Notes: generated by a model not told the origin, from the letters alone. A stretch of DNA of 64,000 nucleotides from Pandoraea sp. PE-S2T-3 (GCF_002179965.1 NZ_NGUQ01000018.1:248001-312000), one strand, 5' to 3'; counted from the stretch's first letter, positions 45,174 to 55,179 are shown. Translations and numbers: made by a program.

Positions 45174-46424
45174 ATGAGCATGATCGACCTCGACGCCCCC
45201 GGTTTGTTGCCGCCCCGCCTCACGGCGGCGGACGACGGCCGCCGTATCGTCATTTACGGCGACTTCACCATTTGCAGCGTCTTCCAGCCGGTCTTCTCGG
45301 TGTCGCACCGCCGCGCCATCGGTTATCACGCGTCGCTGCGTGCGCATGACGCGCAAGGCCGTCACGTGCCGTCGCATGAGGTCTTCACGCTCGCGGCCCG
45401 TCATGGCGACATGCTCGAACTCGGCCGCCTCGCCGAATCGCTGCATCTGGGCAACTTCCATGAATTCGACAGCCGTGACGCCTGGCTCTTCCTGAACCTG
45501 CATCCGGCCGCGCTGATGGACACGGTCTACGGCGACGCGCTCATCGCGACGCTCAAGGCCATCGGGCTCTCGCCGCAACGCGTGGTGCTCGAAGTGCCCG
45601 AGCAGGCGGGCGGCGACACGCCGCGCTTCGGCGCCATCGTCGGCAGCCTGCGTAAGGCAGGCTTCGTGATCGCACTGGGCGGCTTCGGCGCCAAGCATTC
45701 GAATATCGACCGGGTGTGGGATCTGCGCCCCGACATCGTGGTGCTCGATCGCGGCATTCTCGCGCAAGCCACCGAGCAGTCGCATCTGGCACGGGTGCTC
45801 CCCGGGCTGGTGTCGCTGCTGCACGAATCGGGACAACTGGTGATGATGGGCGGGCTGACGACCGACCGCGAAGCGTTGATTGCGCTGGAGTGCAACGTCG
45901 ACTTCGTGCAGGGTCAGTATTTCGCTGCGCCGGATGTCGATCCGGTCCCCTCGAAGGTCGCTGCCGAGCGCATGGATGCGCTGTCGGCCGCGCTACGCAC
46001 GCAGTTGGTGGAACGCGAGCGTGCCGAACACGCGCGTCTAGCGCCGTATGTGGCGGGTATCGAAGCGGCCGCCGCGCGTATCGCACAGGGCATGGACATC
46101 ATCGAGGCGTCGCACGATCTGCTGGCGCTGCCCGACGCGGCGCGCTGCTTTCTGCTCGACGCGGCAGGCCGTCAGATCGGCGACAACGTACTGCCGATCA
46201 ACCATTCGTCGCAACGCGCGAAGCGCTTTCGCCCACTGCTGCACTCGCAAGGCGCGAACTGGGCGCGGCGCCCGTACTTCATTCAGGCGATGCGCGAACC
46301 CGGCGAAGTGCATTTCACGCCGCCGTATCTGTCGATCAACGAGGCGCACCTTTGCGTGACCGCCTCCATCGCCACCCCGGCGAAGCAGGGCCTGCAAGTG
46401 CTCTGCGTCGACATCAACTGGTGA
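45174..46424 (+). CDS. Degenerate EAL-domain protein with C-terminal sensor-like region
   Basis: The 416-residue protein has an EAL fold (about 30-265) without the catalytic residues. The EALLR motif reads HASLR (His52 for Glu), the DDFGTG motif reads GGFGAK (169-174) and the KID lysine is replaced (VVLD). The asparagine of LNLHP (109) and Glu140 remain. It should therefore not cleave c-di-GMP but could bind it or a protein. Residues 270-416 look like a PAS/Cache-like domain, similar to EAL proteins with a C-terminal sensor. The ribosome site is weak; ATG 45180 is also possible. Confidence 0.78.
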   Translation: MSMIDLDAPGLLPPRLTAADDGRRIVIYGDFTICSVFQPVFSVSHRRAIGYHASLRAHDAQGRHVPSHEVFTLAARHGDMLELGRLAESLHLGNFHEFDSRDAWLFLNLHPAALMDTVYGDALIATLKAIGLSPQRVVLEVPEQAGGDTPRFGAIVGSLRKAGFVIALGGFGAKHSNIDRVWDLRPDIVVLDRGILAQATEQSHLARVLPGLVSLLHESGQLVMMGGLTTDREALIALECNVDFVQGQYFAAPDVDPVPSKVAAERMDALSAALRTQLVERERAEHARLAPYVAGIEAAAARIAQGMDIIEASHDLLALPDAARCFLLDAAGRQIGDNVLPINHSSQRAKRFRPLLHSQGANWARRPYFIQAMREPGEVHFTPPYLSINEAHLCVTASIATPAKQGLQVLCVDINW

Positions 46425-46464
46425 TCATGCGGTAAGGCGGTGCGCTGGGCGTCGAGGTCTTGTC

Positions 46465-47394
46465 CTACGACGCCGTCCCCTTGCGCGCCCCTCGCGTGCC
46501 CTGCTCGGCCTTCACCGCATCTTCGATACACCGCACGAAGTATTCGGCGGGTGCGGTGAGAATCGCGCTGTCGCGGAACAGCAGGAAGAGCTTGCGGGCG
46601 GGCGGCTGCTCCAGCAGATCAAGCGTCTTGAGCTCTTCGGCCGCGCCTTCGGTGCGCAGCGCAAGGTGCGTCCATGACGTCACAACGTTGCTGTTGACGG
46701 CCAGGCTGTAGAAGAGCGTCTGCGACGCGCAGCGCGTAATACGGCGTGGCGGCGCGAGCCCCTGCCGGGCAAACAGCTCCGTGAGGAATGCCTGAAATTC
46801 GCTTGAAGGTGCCGTGTGCAGCCATTCGGCATCCTGCAAGTCGGCAAGCGAGGTGGCATTCGCCAGTTGCCCCCGCCGCGCCACCGAAAACCACATCGGA
46901 AACGTCGCCAGATGCACCGCGCGCACGGTCGCAAATTCACGCGCATCCACGCCAGAGCCCAGCGCAAAATCCAGCGCGCCGCTCTTCAACTGCTCCACCA
47001 GTTGCGACGCACTGAACTCCGAGAATTCGAGCGTCACGTCGGGCATCGTCTGACGAAATCGGTTGTACGCCTTGGGCAACACGGTGATTGCCGAGAGCGG
47101 CGTCACGCCGATGGCAACCCGTCCCTGCCGGGTATCGCGCAGGCGGGTCATCTCCGCCTCCGTGCGCGTCATCTCATTGACGATCAACTCGGCCCGCTGA
47201 AGCAGCGCGCGCCCCTCATGCGTGAGCGACACCCCGGTCGAACTGCGCACGATCAACATCAACCCCACTTCGGTTTCGAGATCACGTAACGCACGCGTGA
47301 CGGCCGGTTGCGTGACGTGCAGCGTGCGGGCCGCTTCGTGAATGCTGCCCGTGTTGGCAACGGCCACGAGGGCGCGCAATTGGTGGAGTTTCAT
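46465..47394 (-). CDS. LysR-family regulator
   Basis: The 309-residue protein begins MKLHQLRALVAVANTGSIHEAARTLHVTQPAVTRALRDLE (read in parts), a classic LysR helix-turn-helix, and has an effector domain resembling that of the AbgR/TsaR type. It is divergent from an MHS transporter, porin and M20 amidohydrolase set, which it most likely controls. Two TTATCA-type palindromes lie in the gap. Confidence 0.88.
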   Translation of the reverse strand: MKLHQLRALVAVANTGSIHEAARTLHVTQPAVTRALRDLETEVGLMLIVRSSTGVSLTHEGRALLQRAELIVNEMTRTEAEMTRLRDTRQGRVAIGVTPLSAITVLPKAYNRFRQTMPDVTLEFSEFSASQLVEQLKSGALDFALGSGVDAREFATVRAVHLATFPMWFSVARRGQLANATSLADLQDAEWLHTAPSSEFQAFLTELFARQGLAPPRRITRCASQTLFYSLAVNSNVVTSWTHLALRTEGAAEELKTLDLLEQPPARKLFLLFRDSAILTAPAEYFVRCIEDAVKAEQGTRGARKGTAS

Positions 47395-47410
47395 CGCTAC
47401 ATACCAAGGG

Positions 47411-47442
47411 TTATCACTGATAAATGGATGTTATCAGGATAA
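47411..47442. promoter_or_regulatory. LysR-type operator pair
   Basis: TTATCACTGATAA (47411-47423) and TTATCAGGATAA (47431-47442) are two similar palindromic half-repeats 20 bp apart in the gap between the lysR gene and the MHS gene, the normal layout for a LysR recognition and activation site. Confidence 0.6.
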
Positions 47443-47548
47443 GAATTTATGCGTATCGGGATTATTACGGCTTGATTACTATCGGCCCGAATCGTCGCAT
47501 GCGTGCGCATGGACAGAACGACACCCCCAATGCATGGAGACAACCCGT

Positions 47549-48968
47549 ATGACGCCTAACGCCGCCCCGCCCCTCAATGGCGCGCTTGCCAGTTCGCCCC
47601 CGCCATCGGGACATGCGGTGAGTTCGTCGCCGCCCGCGACGAGCGATGCCACGACCCGTGCTGACCGTGCTACCCGCGCTGACCGTGCATCACGCCGCCG
47701 CACCATCGTCGCCACGTCGGTCGGCAACGGTCTGGAGATGTTCGACTTCACGGTGTTCAGCTTCTTTGCGGGCATCATCGGCAAGAACTTCTTCCCTGTG
47801 GGCTCCGGCACCGGCCCGCTGTTGCTCGCGATGGCAACGTTCGGTGTGGGCTTCGTCATGCGCCCGCTCGGCGGCATTCTCATCGGCAACTATGCCGACC
47901 GTGCGGGCCGTCGCGCCGCGCTCTCGCTCACCATCGCACTGATGATGGTCGGCACGGCGCTGATCGCGCTCACGCCGAGTTACGCCAGCATCGGCGTGAT
48001 CGCGCCCGTGCTGATCGTGTTCGGCCGCCTGTTGCAGGGACTTTCCGCCGGGGGCGAAATCGGCGCGTCGACGACGTTCCTGATGGAATCGGGTCCGGCG
48101 TCGCGACGTGGCTTCATGGTGTGCTGGCAGATGGTCAGTCAGGGTGCTGCTGCGCTGCTTGGTGCGCTCTCGGGAGCATTGCTCTCGTCGCTGCCTCCCC
48201 CCCGCATCGCTGGAGAGCTGGGGCTGGCGCGTGCCGTTCATCCTCGGCCTGATGGTCGGTCCGGTCGGCATGTATATCCGTCGTAATCTCGACGAGACGT
48301 TCGAAGCCCCCGAGCGCGAGCAAAGCGCTGTGGGCGAGATCGTGCGCCACTACCTGGGGCGCGTGCTGCTCGGCACGTTGCTGCTCGTCGGCGGCACGAC
48401 CATGCTCTACATCATCGTGTTCTTCATGCCCGCTTACGGCGTGCGCACGCTGCACCTGCCGGTGGCCACATCGTTCCTCGCGGGATGTGCCTCGGGCGCC
48501 ATCATCATGGTGTCGTCGCTCGTGTCGGGCCTTTGGATCACCGATCGCGTGGCGCGTCGCAAGCCGGTGGTGATCGTCACTTCGCTGATCACGCTGCTGT
48601 GCGTGTATCCGGCGTTCAAGTGGCTGACGACGGCGCCTTCCGTGCCGCTCATGATCGGCATCGTGACGGTCGTCATGGGCATTGCATCGCTCGGTACCGG
48701 CTCGTACTTCCTGCTGATCATGGAAGCGTTTCCGCGCCGCGTGCGCGCCACGGCGCTCGCGATGATCTACAGCTTCGGTGTGACGATCTTCGGCGGCTTC
48801 GCGCAGTTCAACGTGACATGGCTGCTGCACCGTACCGGCGACGCCATGTCGCCCGCGTGGTATCTGCTCGCCTGCGGCGTGGTGAGCCAGATCGCGCTGT
48901 GGTGCTTCCCTGAACGCCCGGCCGATGCCGTGGCGACAGCCACTTCGACTACGGCACACAAGGCCTAG
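47549..48968 (+). pseudogene. MHS-family MFS transporter gene with frameshift in a C7 tract
   Basis: The first part, from ATG 47549 (GGAGA upstream), encodes an MHS transporter N-half (GNGLEMFDFTVFSFFAG, GGILIGNYADRAGRR, LLQGLSAGGEIGASTTFL). After the C7 run at 48197-48203 the frame shifts. The expected continuation (ASLESWGWRVPFILGLMVGPVGMYIRR, read in parts) goes on in another frame to a stop at 48968. Six C instead of seven would restore one 473-codon gene. It may be a true mutation, a phase-variable tract, or a sequence error. Both halves keep good coding quality, so loss, if real, is recent. A porin gene follows. Confidence 0.85.
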
Positions 48969-49156
48969 CCGCCTCACGGGCTCGCCCGGCTTCTCGCTTC
49001 CCGCACTTCCCGTACTTCTCGCACTCGACGTTGTACCGACAGGCCGCCGCTCCGGCGCGCGGCCCGGGGCTCTGCACGCTCGCGATTTCGTGCATCGGCC
49101 GCCGCGGTCGGGTCGCGCATCTGGCAAGACAGACCAACTACAAGATTCAGAGAGAC

Positions 49157-50221
49157 ATGAAAAAACGATATTCGCTCGCGCTGGCCCTCGCCGGTGCAGG
49201 CATCGCCGCAGCAACGCCCGCCAGTGCCGCCGTGCAGATTTACGGCGCCGTCGACAGCTTTCTCATGTATTCGCGCAACAGCGGACAAGAGAACCTGCAA
49301 TTGCTCTCGGGCGGCGCATCCACATCGCGCTGGGGCATCACCGGATCGGAAGACCTTGGCGGCGGCATGCGCGCCGCGTTCCGGCTGGAAAGCGGCTTCG
49401 ATCTGATGAGCGGAAAACAGCAAAGCAGCAGCGCCTTCTACAACCGCGAAGCCAACGTCTCGTTGTCGTCCGTCGAGTGGGGCACGGTCAAATTCGGCAA
49501 GCAATATCCGGCCATCGGCCCGGAAGGCATCGATCCGTTCGTGTCGGTCGGACAACTCTCGCCGTACGCCACGAGTGCGCTCGTCGTCTCCGATCTCGGT
49601 CCGGGCGCGGCGTCGATTCAGGCCCGCGTGGACAACGCCATCAGCTACGAGACGCCCGACATCGCAGGCCTCAACGCGACGGTGCTCTACGCGTCGCGCA
49701 ACGTCGCGGGTTCCAGCCCGAACGCCAGCAACATCGGCACGGTGGTGAATTACGGGCGCGGCCCGCTGATGCTCTCCGGCTCGTACAACGCCGTATGGGC
49801 CAACACGAGCACCAGCACGACGCCGGGTGCGCCGCTCAATGGCCCGCGCACCGACGCCTACATGCTCAGCGCCACGTATCAGTTCGGCGAAACGATGGGC
49901 TCGGCGAGCTATGTACTCACGCGTCCGAATGGCCCCGGCACCTTCACGGCACAGGTCTACTCGCTGGGCATGGTCTGGCAGCGCGGCCCCCACGTGGTGC
50001 GCGCGGGCGTCATCTATCGCAACGTGGCGGGAAAAGTCGATCACGCCGTCGGCGCGTTGCTCGGCTACGACTACCAGTTCTCGAAGCTCACCGGCCTCTA
50101 TGCCCGCGTGGGCGGCTTTCGCAATTACGGGCAATCGTCACTCTCGTTCGGTGCCGATCCGCTCAGCACCCCCGGTATCAATCCCGTCGTCTTCGCCCTC
50201 GGCATGCGTCAGAAGTTCTGA
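49157..50221 (+). CDS. Trimeric outer-membrane porin (Burkholderia OmpC-type)
   Basis: The 354-residue protein has a signal peptide (MKKRYSLALALAGAGIAAATPASA), the porin-4 start VQIYGAVDSFLMYS, SRWGITGSEDLGGGMRAAFRLESGF, the loop region and a C-terminal phenylalanine (ALGMRQKF), which is the BAM recognition end. It forms general or substrate-selective channels. It sits between an MHS transporter and an M20 amidohydrolase and probably admits their substrate. Confidence 0.92.
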   Translation: MKKRYSLALALAGAGIAAATPASAAVQIYGAVDSFLMYSRNSGQENLQLLSGGASTSRWGITGSEDLGGGMRAAFRLESGFDLMSGKQQSSSAFYNREANVSLSSVEWGTVKFGKQYPAIGPEGIDPFVSVGQLSPYATSALVVSDLGPGAASIQARVDNAISYETPDIAGLNATVLYASRNVAGSSPNASNIGTVVNYGRGPLMLSGSYNAVWANTSTSTTPGAPLNGPRTDAYMLSATYQFGETMGSASYVLTRPNGPGTFTAQVYSLGMVWQRGPHVVRAGVIYRNVAGKVDHAVGALLGYDYQFSKLTGLYARVGGFRNYGQSSLSFGADPLSTPGINPVVFALGMRQKF

Positions 50222-50254
50222 GCGCGCGCTGGCTTAATCCATCAGGAGCACTCC

Positions 50255-51682
50255 ATGTCTGACATCGCTTCCCCGCTCGACTACATCGAGCAGCACACCC
50301 CGCAATTCACCGAACTCGCCGACAAGATCTGGAACCTCGCGGAACTGCGCTACGAAGAATTCGCATCGAGCGAATTGCACATCGAAGTGCTCGAAGCCGC
50401 CGGTTTTCACGTGACGCGTGGCGTCGCCGGCATTCCCACGGCCTTCATCGCCGAAGCCGGCGACGGCGGCCCGATTATCGGCATTCTCGGTGAATACGAT
50501 GCGCTCTCCGGGCTGAGTCAGGAAGCCGGTGCGCTGCAATGCCAACCGTCGGCAGAAATCGGCAACGGCAATGGGCACGGCTGCGGCCACCATCTGTTGG
50601 GCACCGCTGCCCACCTGGCCGCTGCCGCCGTCAAAGCGCATCTGGACGCGACCGGACAACCGGGCACCGTGCGCTTCTACGGATGCCCCGCGGAAGAAGG
50701 CGGTTCGGGCAAGACGTTCATGGCACGCGCCGGGTTGTTCGACGATCTCGACGCGGCGTTGTCTTGGCACCCGGCCGTGCATAACGGCGTGTTCAACGGG
50801 CGCTCGCTGGCAAACGTGCAAGCGTACTTCCGCTTTCACGGCAAGGCGTCGCACGCCGCCGCGTCGCCGCATCTGGGCCGCAGCGCACTCGACGCCGTGG
50901 AGTTGATGAACGTCGGCGTGAACTACATGCGCGAACACATGCTGCCCGACGCGCGCGTGCATTACGCAGTGACAAACACGGGCGGCACGTCGCCGAACGT
51001 GGTGCAGGCCAACGCCGAGGTGCTGTACCTTGTGCGCGCACCGCGCAACGATCAGGCATCGGAGCTGTTCGAGCGCGTGAAGAACATCGCCAACGGTGCC
51101 GCCTTGATGACCGGCTGCACGGTCGACGTCGTATTCGACAAGGCATGTTCCAACCTCGTGCAGAACAGCGTGCTCAACGACATCGTCTATCGCAATCTGG
51201 AGACGTTCGGCGCGCCGCAATACGACGAAGACGAACTCGCCTATGCACGCAGTGTGCAAGACAGTTCGCTGTCACCGGAAGACATTGAAGGCGCCACGCG
51301 TACGCTCGGTCAGGCATGGCGAAATCCGAAGCCGTTGTTCGATCACGTGGCATTGTTTCAAGCGGGCAATGAGCCGACACTGCACGGTTCGACCGATGTG
51401 GGCGACGTGAGCTGGATCACGCCGACGGCGCAGTGCTTCACGACCTGCTATGCCTTCGGCACGCCGTTCCACTCGTGGCAACTGGTGGCGCAGGGCAAGA
51501 GCACGCTGGCGCACAAGGGCATGTTGCTCGCGGCGAAAACGCTCGCCGCGTCGGCACTCGATCTGTTCCGCTCGCCGGAGACGCTCGCCAAGGCCAAAGC
51601 CGAATTGCACGAGCGCCGCCAAGGCCGCCCGTACGTCTGCCCGATTCCGGCAGAGGTGAAACTGCCGTTCGCGCGCGACTGA
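50255..51682 (+). CDS. M20-family amidohydrolase, AbgB-like
   Basis: The 475-residue enzyme has the M20D layout: GILGEYDALSG with a metal ligand, NGHGCGHHLLGTAAHLAA, GCPAEEGGSGKTFM with the catalytic Glu, ALSWHPA, and a dimerisation domain with HGKASHAAASPHLGRSALDAVELM (read in parts). AbgB cleaves p-aminobenzoyl-glutamate; relatives hydrolyse N-acyl amino acids. It begins 33 bp after the porin with an AGGAG site and ends the lysR-controlled block. A strong terminator follows. Confidence 0.87.
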   Translation: MSDIASPLDYIEQHTPQFTELADKIWNLAELRYEEFASSELHIEVLEAAGFHVTRGVAGIPTAFIAEAGDGGPIIGILGEYDALSGLSQEAGALQCQPSAEIGNGNGHGCGHHLLGTAAHLAAAAVKAHLDATGQPGTVRFYGCPAEEGGSGKTFMARAGLFDDLDAALSWHPAVHNGVFNGRSLANVQAYFRFHGKASHAAASPHLGRSALDAVELMNVGVNYMREHMLPDARVHYAVTNTGGTSPNVVQANAEVLYLVRAPRNDQASELFERVKNIANGAALMTGCTVDVVFDKACSNLVQNSVLNDIVYRNLETFGAPQYDEDELAYARSVQDSSLSPEDIEGATRTLGQAWRNPKPLFDHVALFQAGNEPTLHGSTDVGDVSWITPTAQCFTTCYAFGTPFHSWQLVAQGKSTLAHKGMLLAAKTLAASALDLFRSPETLAKAKAELHERRQGRPYVCPIPAEVKLPFARD

Positions 51683-51699
51683 TCGCGACACGCTCAACG

Positions 51700-51738
51700 A
51701 AAAACCCCCGCGCGTCGTTTGACGTGCGGGGGTTTTTT
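51700..51738. terminator. Bidirectional intrinsic terminator
   Basis: A 17-bp stem (51700-51716 with 51721-51737; one G-T pair) and a GTTT loop, with an A-run at the left and T-run at the right. It serves the convergent M20 and OYE genes. Confidence 0.93.
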
Positions 51739-51759
51739 CATGCTTGCGAAGCGAGACGC

Positions 51760-52866
51760 TTAGGCCGCGCGTTGTACCTGATAGCGTTCGAGCCAGTGCG
51801 CGTACGGTGCGGGCAGCACCCACGACGGACGCGATACATCGAGTTCGCGCGCGGCGTAATACGGCCAGTGCGGGTTGGCGAGCAGCGCGCGCCCGATCAT
51901 CACCAGATCCATCTGACCACTGGCCACCACGCGCTCGGCCGCGTGCGGATCGTCAATGCCCCACGACGACGCCACGGCAATACCGGCTTCCTGCTTCACA
52001 CGCTCGGCAATCGGCGCGAGGAATGCCGAACCCCAAGGAATCTTTGCCGCCGGGGTCGAGAAACCGACGCTCACATTGAGCAGATCGAGACCGCCCTCAC
52101 GCATCTGACGCGTCAGGGTAATCGACTCGGCCAGCGTCTCTTCGTCGCGGCCATCGTATTCGAGAACGCCGAAACGAGCGGTCAGCGGCAGGTGATCGGG
52201 CCACACTTCGCGCACGGCCGCGAGCGTCTCGAGCAGGAAGCGGCTACGGCCGGCGAGATCGCCGCCGTAGGCATCTTCGCGATGATTGGCGTGCAGCGAG
52301 AAGAAGCTTTGTGCGAGATAACCGTGGGCGAAATGCAATTCCAGCCATTCGAAACCGGCGGCCAGTGCACGACGTGCGGCTGCGACGAAATCGGCCTTCA
52401 CGCGGGCGATGTCGTCCAGCGTCATCGCTTTAGGCACTTTGCCGAGATGGCCGCCGAACGCCACGGCGGACGGCGAAATCGTCGGCCAGCCACGCGGGTC
52501 GTCTTCGAGAATGTGATCGTCGCCTTCCCACGGGCGGTTGGCGCTGGCCTTGCGGCCTGCGTGGGCAATCTGGATGCCGGGCACGGCACCGTGGGCCTTG
52601 ATGGCCGACGCGATGCGCGCCATGCCTTGCGCTTGTTCGTCGTTCCACAGGCCAGTACATCCCGGGCTGATGCGGCCTTCCGGCGACACGGCCGTGGCCT
52701 CGATGATCACGAGCCCGGCGCCGCCACGGGCGAGTCCGGCGTAGTGGGCGAGGTGCCAGTCGTTGGTCACGCCGTCGACGGCGCTGTACTGACACATCGG
52801 GGGAATCGCTACGCGGTTGCGCAGCTTGACGCTTTTCAATTCAAACGGGGAAAACAAGGCGGACAT
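51760..52866 (-). CDS. Old Yellow Enzyme family NADH:flavin oxidoreductase (YqjM/XenA-type)
   Basis: The 368-residue FMN enzyme starts LFSPFELKSVKLRNRVAIPPMCQYSA, with the thermophilic-like OYE cysteine in PPMCQYSA, GLVIIEATAVSPEGRISPGC, HAGRKAS, and LELHFAHGYLAQSFFS with the catalytic His pair region. It reduces activated alkenes, nitroesters or similar electrophiles with NAD(P)H. It is divergent from a LysR gene with nested palindromes in between. Confidence 0.9.
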   Translation of the reverse strand: MSALFSPFELKSVKLRNRVAIPPMCQYSAVDGVTNDWHLAHYAGLARGGAGLVIIEATAVSPEGRISPGCTGLWNDEQAQGMARIASAIKAHGAVPGIQIAHAGRKASANRPWEGDDHILEDDPRGWPTISPSAVAFGGHLGKVPKAMTLDDIARVKADFVAAARRALAAGFEWLELHFAHGYLAQSFFSLHANHREDAYGGDLAGRSRFLLETLAAVREVWPDHLPLTARFGVLEYDGRDEETLAESITLTRQMREGGLDLLNVSVGFSTPAAKIPWGSAFLAPIAERVKQEAGIAVASSWGIDDPHAAERVVASGQMDLVMIGRALLANPHWPYYAARELDVSRPSWVLPAPYAHWLERYQVQRAA

Positions 52867-52992
52867 GGTGTGCTCTGCGGTGTGAGGGGAAAGCGGCGCG
52901 GCCAGCGGGGAATCGACAACTCAGGAATCGCATCCCGGGGCCTGCACCTCGGCGGGGTTAGCCGACGCAAGCAATGGTAGCCCGTCGTCGCT

Positions 52993-53039
52993 ATAATGAA
53001 AACCATCTGCCGATTATCAAGTTGATAACATTTCATTAT
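52993..53039. promoter_or_regulatory. Nested palindromes between OYE and lysR genes
   Basis: An outer perfect 9-bp repeat ATAATGAAA (52993-53001) / TTTCATTAT (53031-53039) encloses TTATCAAGTTGATAA (53014-53028), a LysR-type T-N11-A motif. The outer repeat overlaps the start codon of the lysR gene, so binding could block its translation or transcription. Confidence 0.65.
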
Positions 53040-53961
53040 GGTCAACCCTCAATGGCTCAAGTCCTTCGCGACACTTGCGGAGCTGGGCAATTTCACTCGC
53101 GCCGCCGACCGGCTGGGCCTCACACAGGCCGCCGTCAGCCAGCACGTGAAGCATCTCGAAGACGAATTCGGACCGCTGCTGGTGCGGCGTCCGCGCGCGA
53201 TCGAGCTCACCCCTGCGGGACACGCGATGCTCGCCTACTGCGCGGAAGTCGAATGCGCCAGCCGGCACCTGCGTTCGCGGCTCGACGACGCCAATGCCGA
53301 CTGCGGCGAAATCACGCTCATCACACCGGGCAGCATCGGGTTGTATCTGTGCCCGATCCTGCTCGACATGCAGCAGGCCACCCCCTCGATGGCGGTACGG
53401 CATCGCTTCGCGCCCGACCGGGAAGTGCTCGAAGGCGTGCTGCAAAACCACTTCGAACTGGGCCTCGTCACGCTGCGCCCTGACGATCCGCGCCTTGCCG
53501 CCACGCCCTTCACGCAGGAACCGTTGGAACTCGTTGTGCCTGCCGGTGACGACGTCCACAAGTGGGAAGATCTCAAGCGCATCGGCTATATCGACCACCC
53601 CGACGGCGAAGCGATGTCGACGCGTTTGCTCAGCCGCCGCTTTCCGGGCAATCCGGGCGTGCGCAGCTTGCCGAGCCATGGGTGTACGAACCAGATCAGC
53701 CTGATTCTGGAATATGTCGCGCGCGGGCTGGGCTTCACCGTGATTCCGCAGTACGCACGGCAGGCGTTCGCCTCGCAGGACGCCATTCGTGTGGTCGATT
53801 GCGGGCCGCCCGTGGTCGATACGTTATGGCTGATTCATCGTGCAGAGTGGGCGTTATCGGCGCGCGCGCAACGTGCCGTGGCGTTGTTGCGTGAACGGGT
53901 GGACGCACCCCGTCCGCGTGCGTTCGGCGCATTGACCGCCGCAAAGCGGGCGAGCGCTTAG
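53038..53961 (+). CDS. LysR-family regulator
   Basis: The 307-residue protein starts MVNPQWLKSFATLAELGNFTRAADRLGLTQAAVSQHVKHLE (read in parts), the LysR DNA-binding domain of the ArgP-like style, and has a full effector domain. No ribosome binding site precedes the ATG, so initiation may be leaderless or from a short leader. It is divergent from the Old Yellow Enzyme gene, its likely target. Confidence 0.87.
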   Translation: MVNPQWLKSFATLAELGNFTRAADRLGLTQAAVSQHVKHLEDEFGPLLVRRPRAIELTPAGHAMLAYCAEVECASRHLRSRLDDANADCGEITLITPGSIGLYLCPILLDMQQATPSMAVRHRFAPDREVLEGVLQNHFELGLVTLRPDDPRLAATPFTQEPLELVVPAGDDVHKWEDLKRIGYIDHPDGEAMSTRLLSRRFPGNPGVRSLPSHGCTNQISLILEYVARGLGFTVIPQYARQAFASQDAIRVVDCGPPVVDTLWLIHRAEWALSARAQRAVALLRERVDAPRPRAFGALTAAKRASA

Positions 53962-54051
53962 CCGGGTTGGCAGAATCTGCGGCATCGATGTCATTGCGGG
54001 GAAGATCGACGCGTCGCTACGCTAGGCGTCTTTCTTTCGCGTGAAACGTCG

Positions 54052-55170
54052 ATGCCCTGCCTTCGCGTAATCTTCTGCTCCCTGCTCGCGCTCGTGCTCT
54101 CGCACACTGCCCCTGCCGCCACGGACACGGGCGACCGGGATGCCGCTGTCATCGCACAGCGCGATCTTCAAGACGCTTTGTCGAAACGGCCACGCGATCC
54201 GGTCATTGCCGTCATCGCGCTGAACGAGGGCACGGAAACCACCGATTTCCTCGTCCCCTACGGCGTACTCAAACGTGCGGGAATCAAGAACGTGCAGGCG
54301 GTGGCCGTCGATGATGGCGATATCACGTTGATGCCTGCATTGCGTGTCGTGCCCGACACCACCTTCGCTGACTTCGACGCCCGGCATCCCGGAGGGGCCG
54401 ATATCGTGATCGTGCCCGCCATGCATATCGACAACGACCCGCGCGTTCTCCGTTGGCTGCAACAGCAGGCGGCACACGGCGCGATGATCGTGGGCATCTG
54501 CTCCGGCGCGCGTGTATTGAATCAGGCGGGGCTATTGAAAGGGCGTCGGTTCACCGGCCACTGGTACGACCGCAGCGACCTGCGTGACGCCAACCCTTCG
54601 GCTCGCTATGTGCCCGACGTGCGATATCTGCACGACAACGGCATCGTCACGACAACTGGCGTCAGTGCATCCGTGCCGCTTGCGCTTGCGCTCGTAGAGG
54701 GAATCGCTGGCCGCGACCGCGCGCTCGACGTGGCACGATCGCTTGGCGCAACCGACTGGTCGGCCCAGCATGTGAGCGCGGGTTTTCAATTGAACGCCCG
54801 ACGTTTGTGGACGGTGGCAAGCAACGCCGTGAGTGTGTGGCGACATGAAACGCTAGCCATTCCCGTCGCTGACGGGGTCGACGATATCGCGCTCGCGCTG
54901 ACCGCGGATGCGTGGTCGCGCACTTGGCGCACAACCGTCATGGCAACCCCCGCCTCGACGCACAGCGCCGACCGCGTGCGGCTCGCCAGCGGCCTGACCC
55001 TCGTGACGACGGCGCTACGCCCCAGTGCTGCACGCCCGTTGGCGTTGCCGCCGAACCGCAACGCGATGACCCAGTTCGGGCAATCACTCCATGACATTGA
55101 GCAACGCTACGGTGCTGCCGAGCGCGATATCGTGGAACTCGCGATGGAGTATGTTCCGCCGTCGCGCTAG
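54052..55170 (+). CDS. Exported DJ-1/PfpI-family protein
   Basis: The 372-residue protein has a signal peptide (about 1-23, ending APAA), a DJ-1/PfpI domain (about 50-250) with the nucleophile elbow GICSGARVL and an acidic residue in LNEGTETTDFLVP, then about 120 residues without a known motif. Exported DJ-1 proteins of this length are often fused to or annotated with AraC-type activators of the GlxA family. The next gene, convergent, is such a regulator. The reaction is unknown. Confidence 0.75.
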   Translation: MPCLRVIFCSLLALVLSHTAPAATDTGDRDAAVIAQRDLQDALSKRPRDPVIAVIALNEGTETTDFLVPYGVLKRAGIKNVQAVAVDDGDITLMPALRVVPDTTFADFDARHPGGADIVIVPAMHIDNDPRVLRWLQQQAAHGAMIVGICSGARVLNQAGLLKGRRFTGHWYDRSDLRDANPSARYVPDVRYLHDNGIVTTTGVSASVPLALALVEGIAGRDRALDVARSLGATDWSAQHVSAGFQLNARRLWTVASNAVSVWRHETLAIPVADGVDDIALALTADAWSRTWRTTVMATPASTHSADRVRLASGLTLVTTALRPSAARPLALPPNRNAMTQFGQSLHDIEQRYGAAERDIVELAMEYVPPSR

Positions 55171-55179
55171 CCGCCCCCG

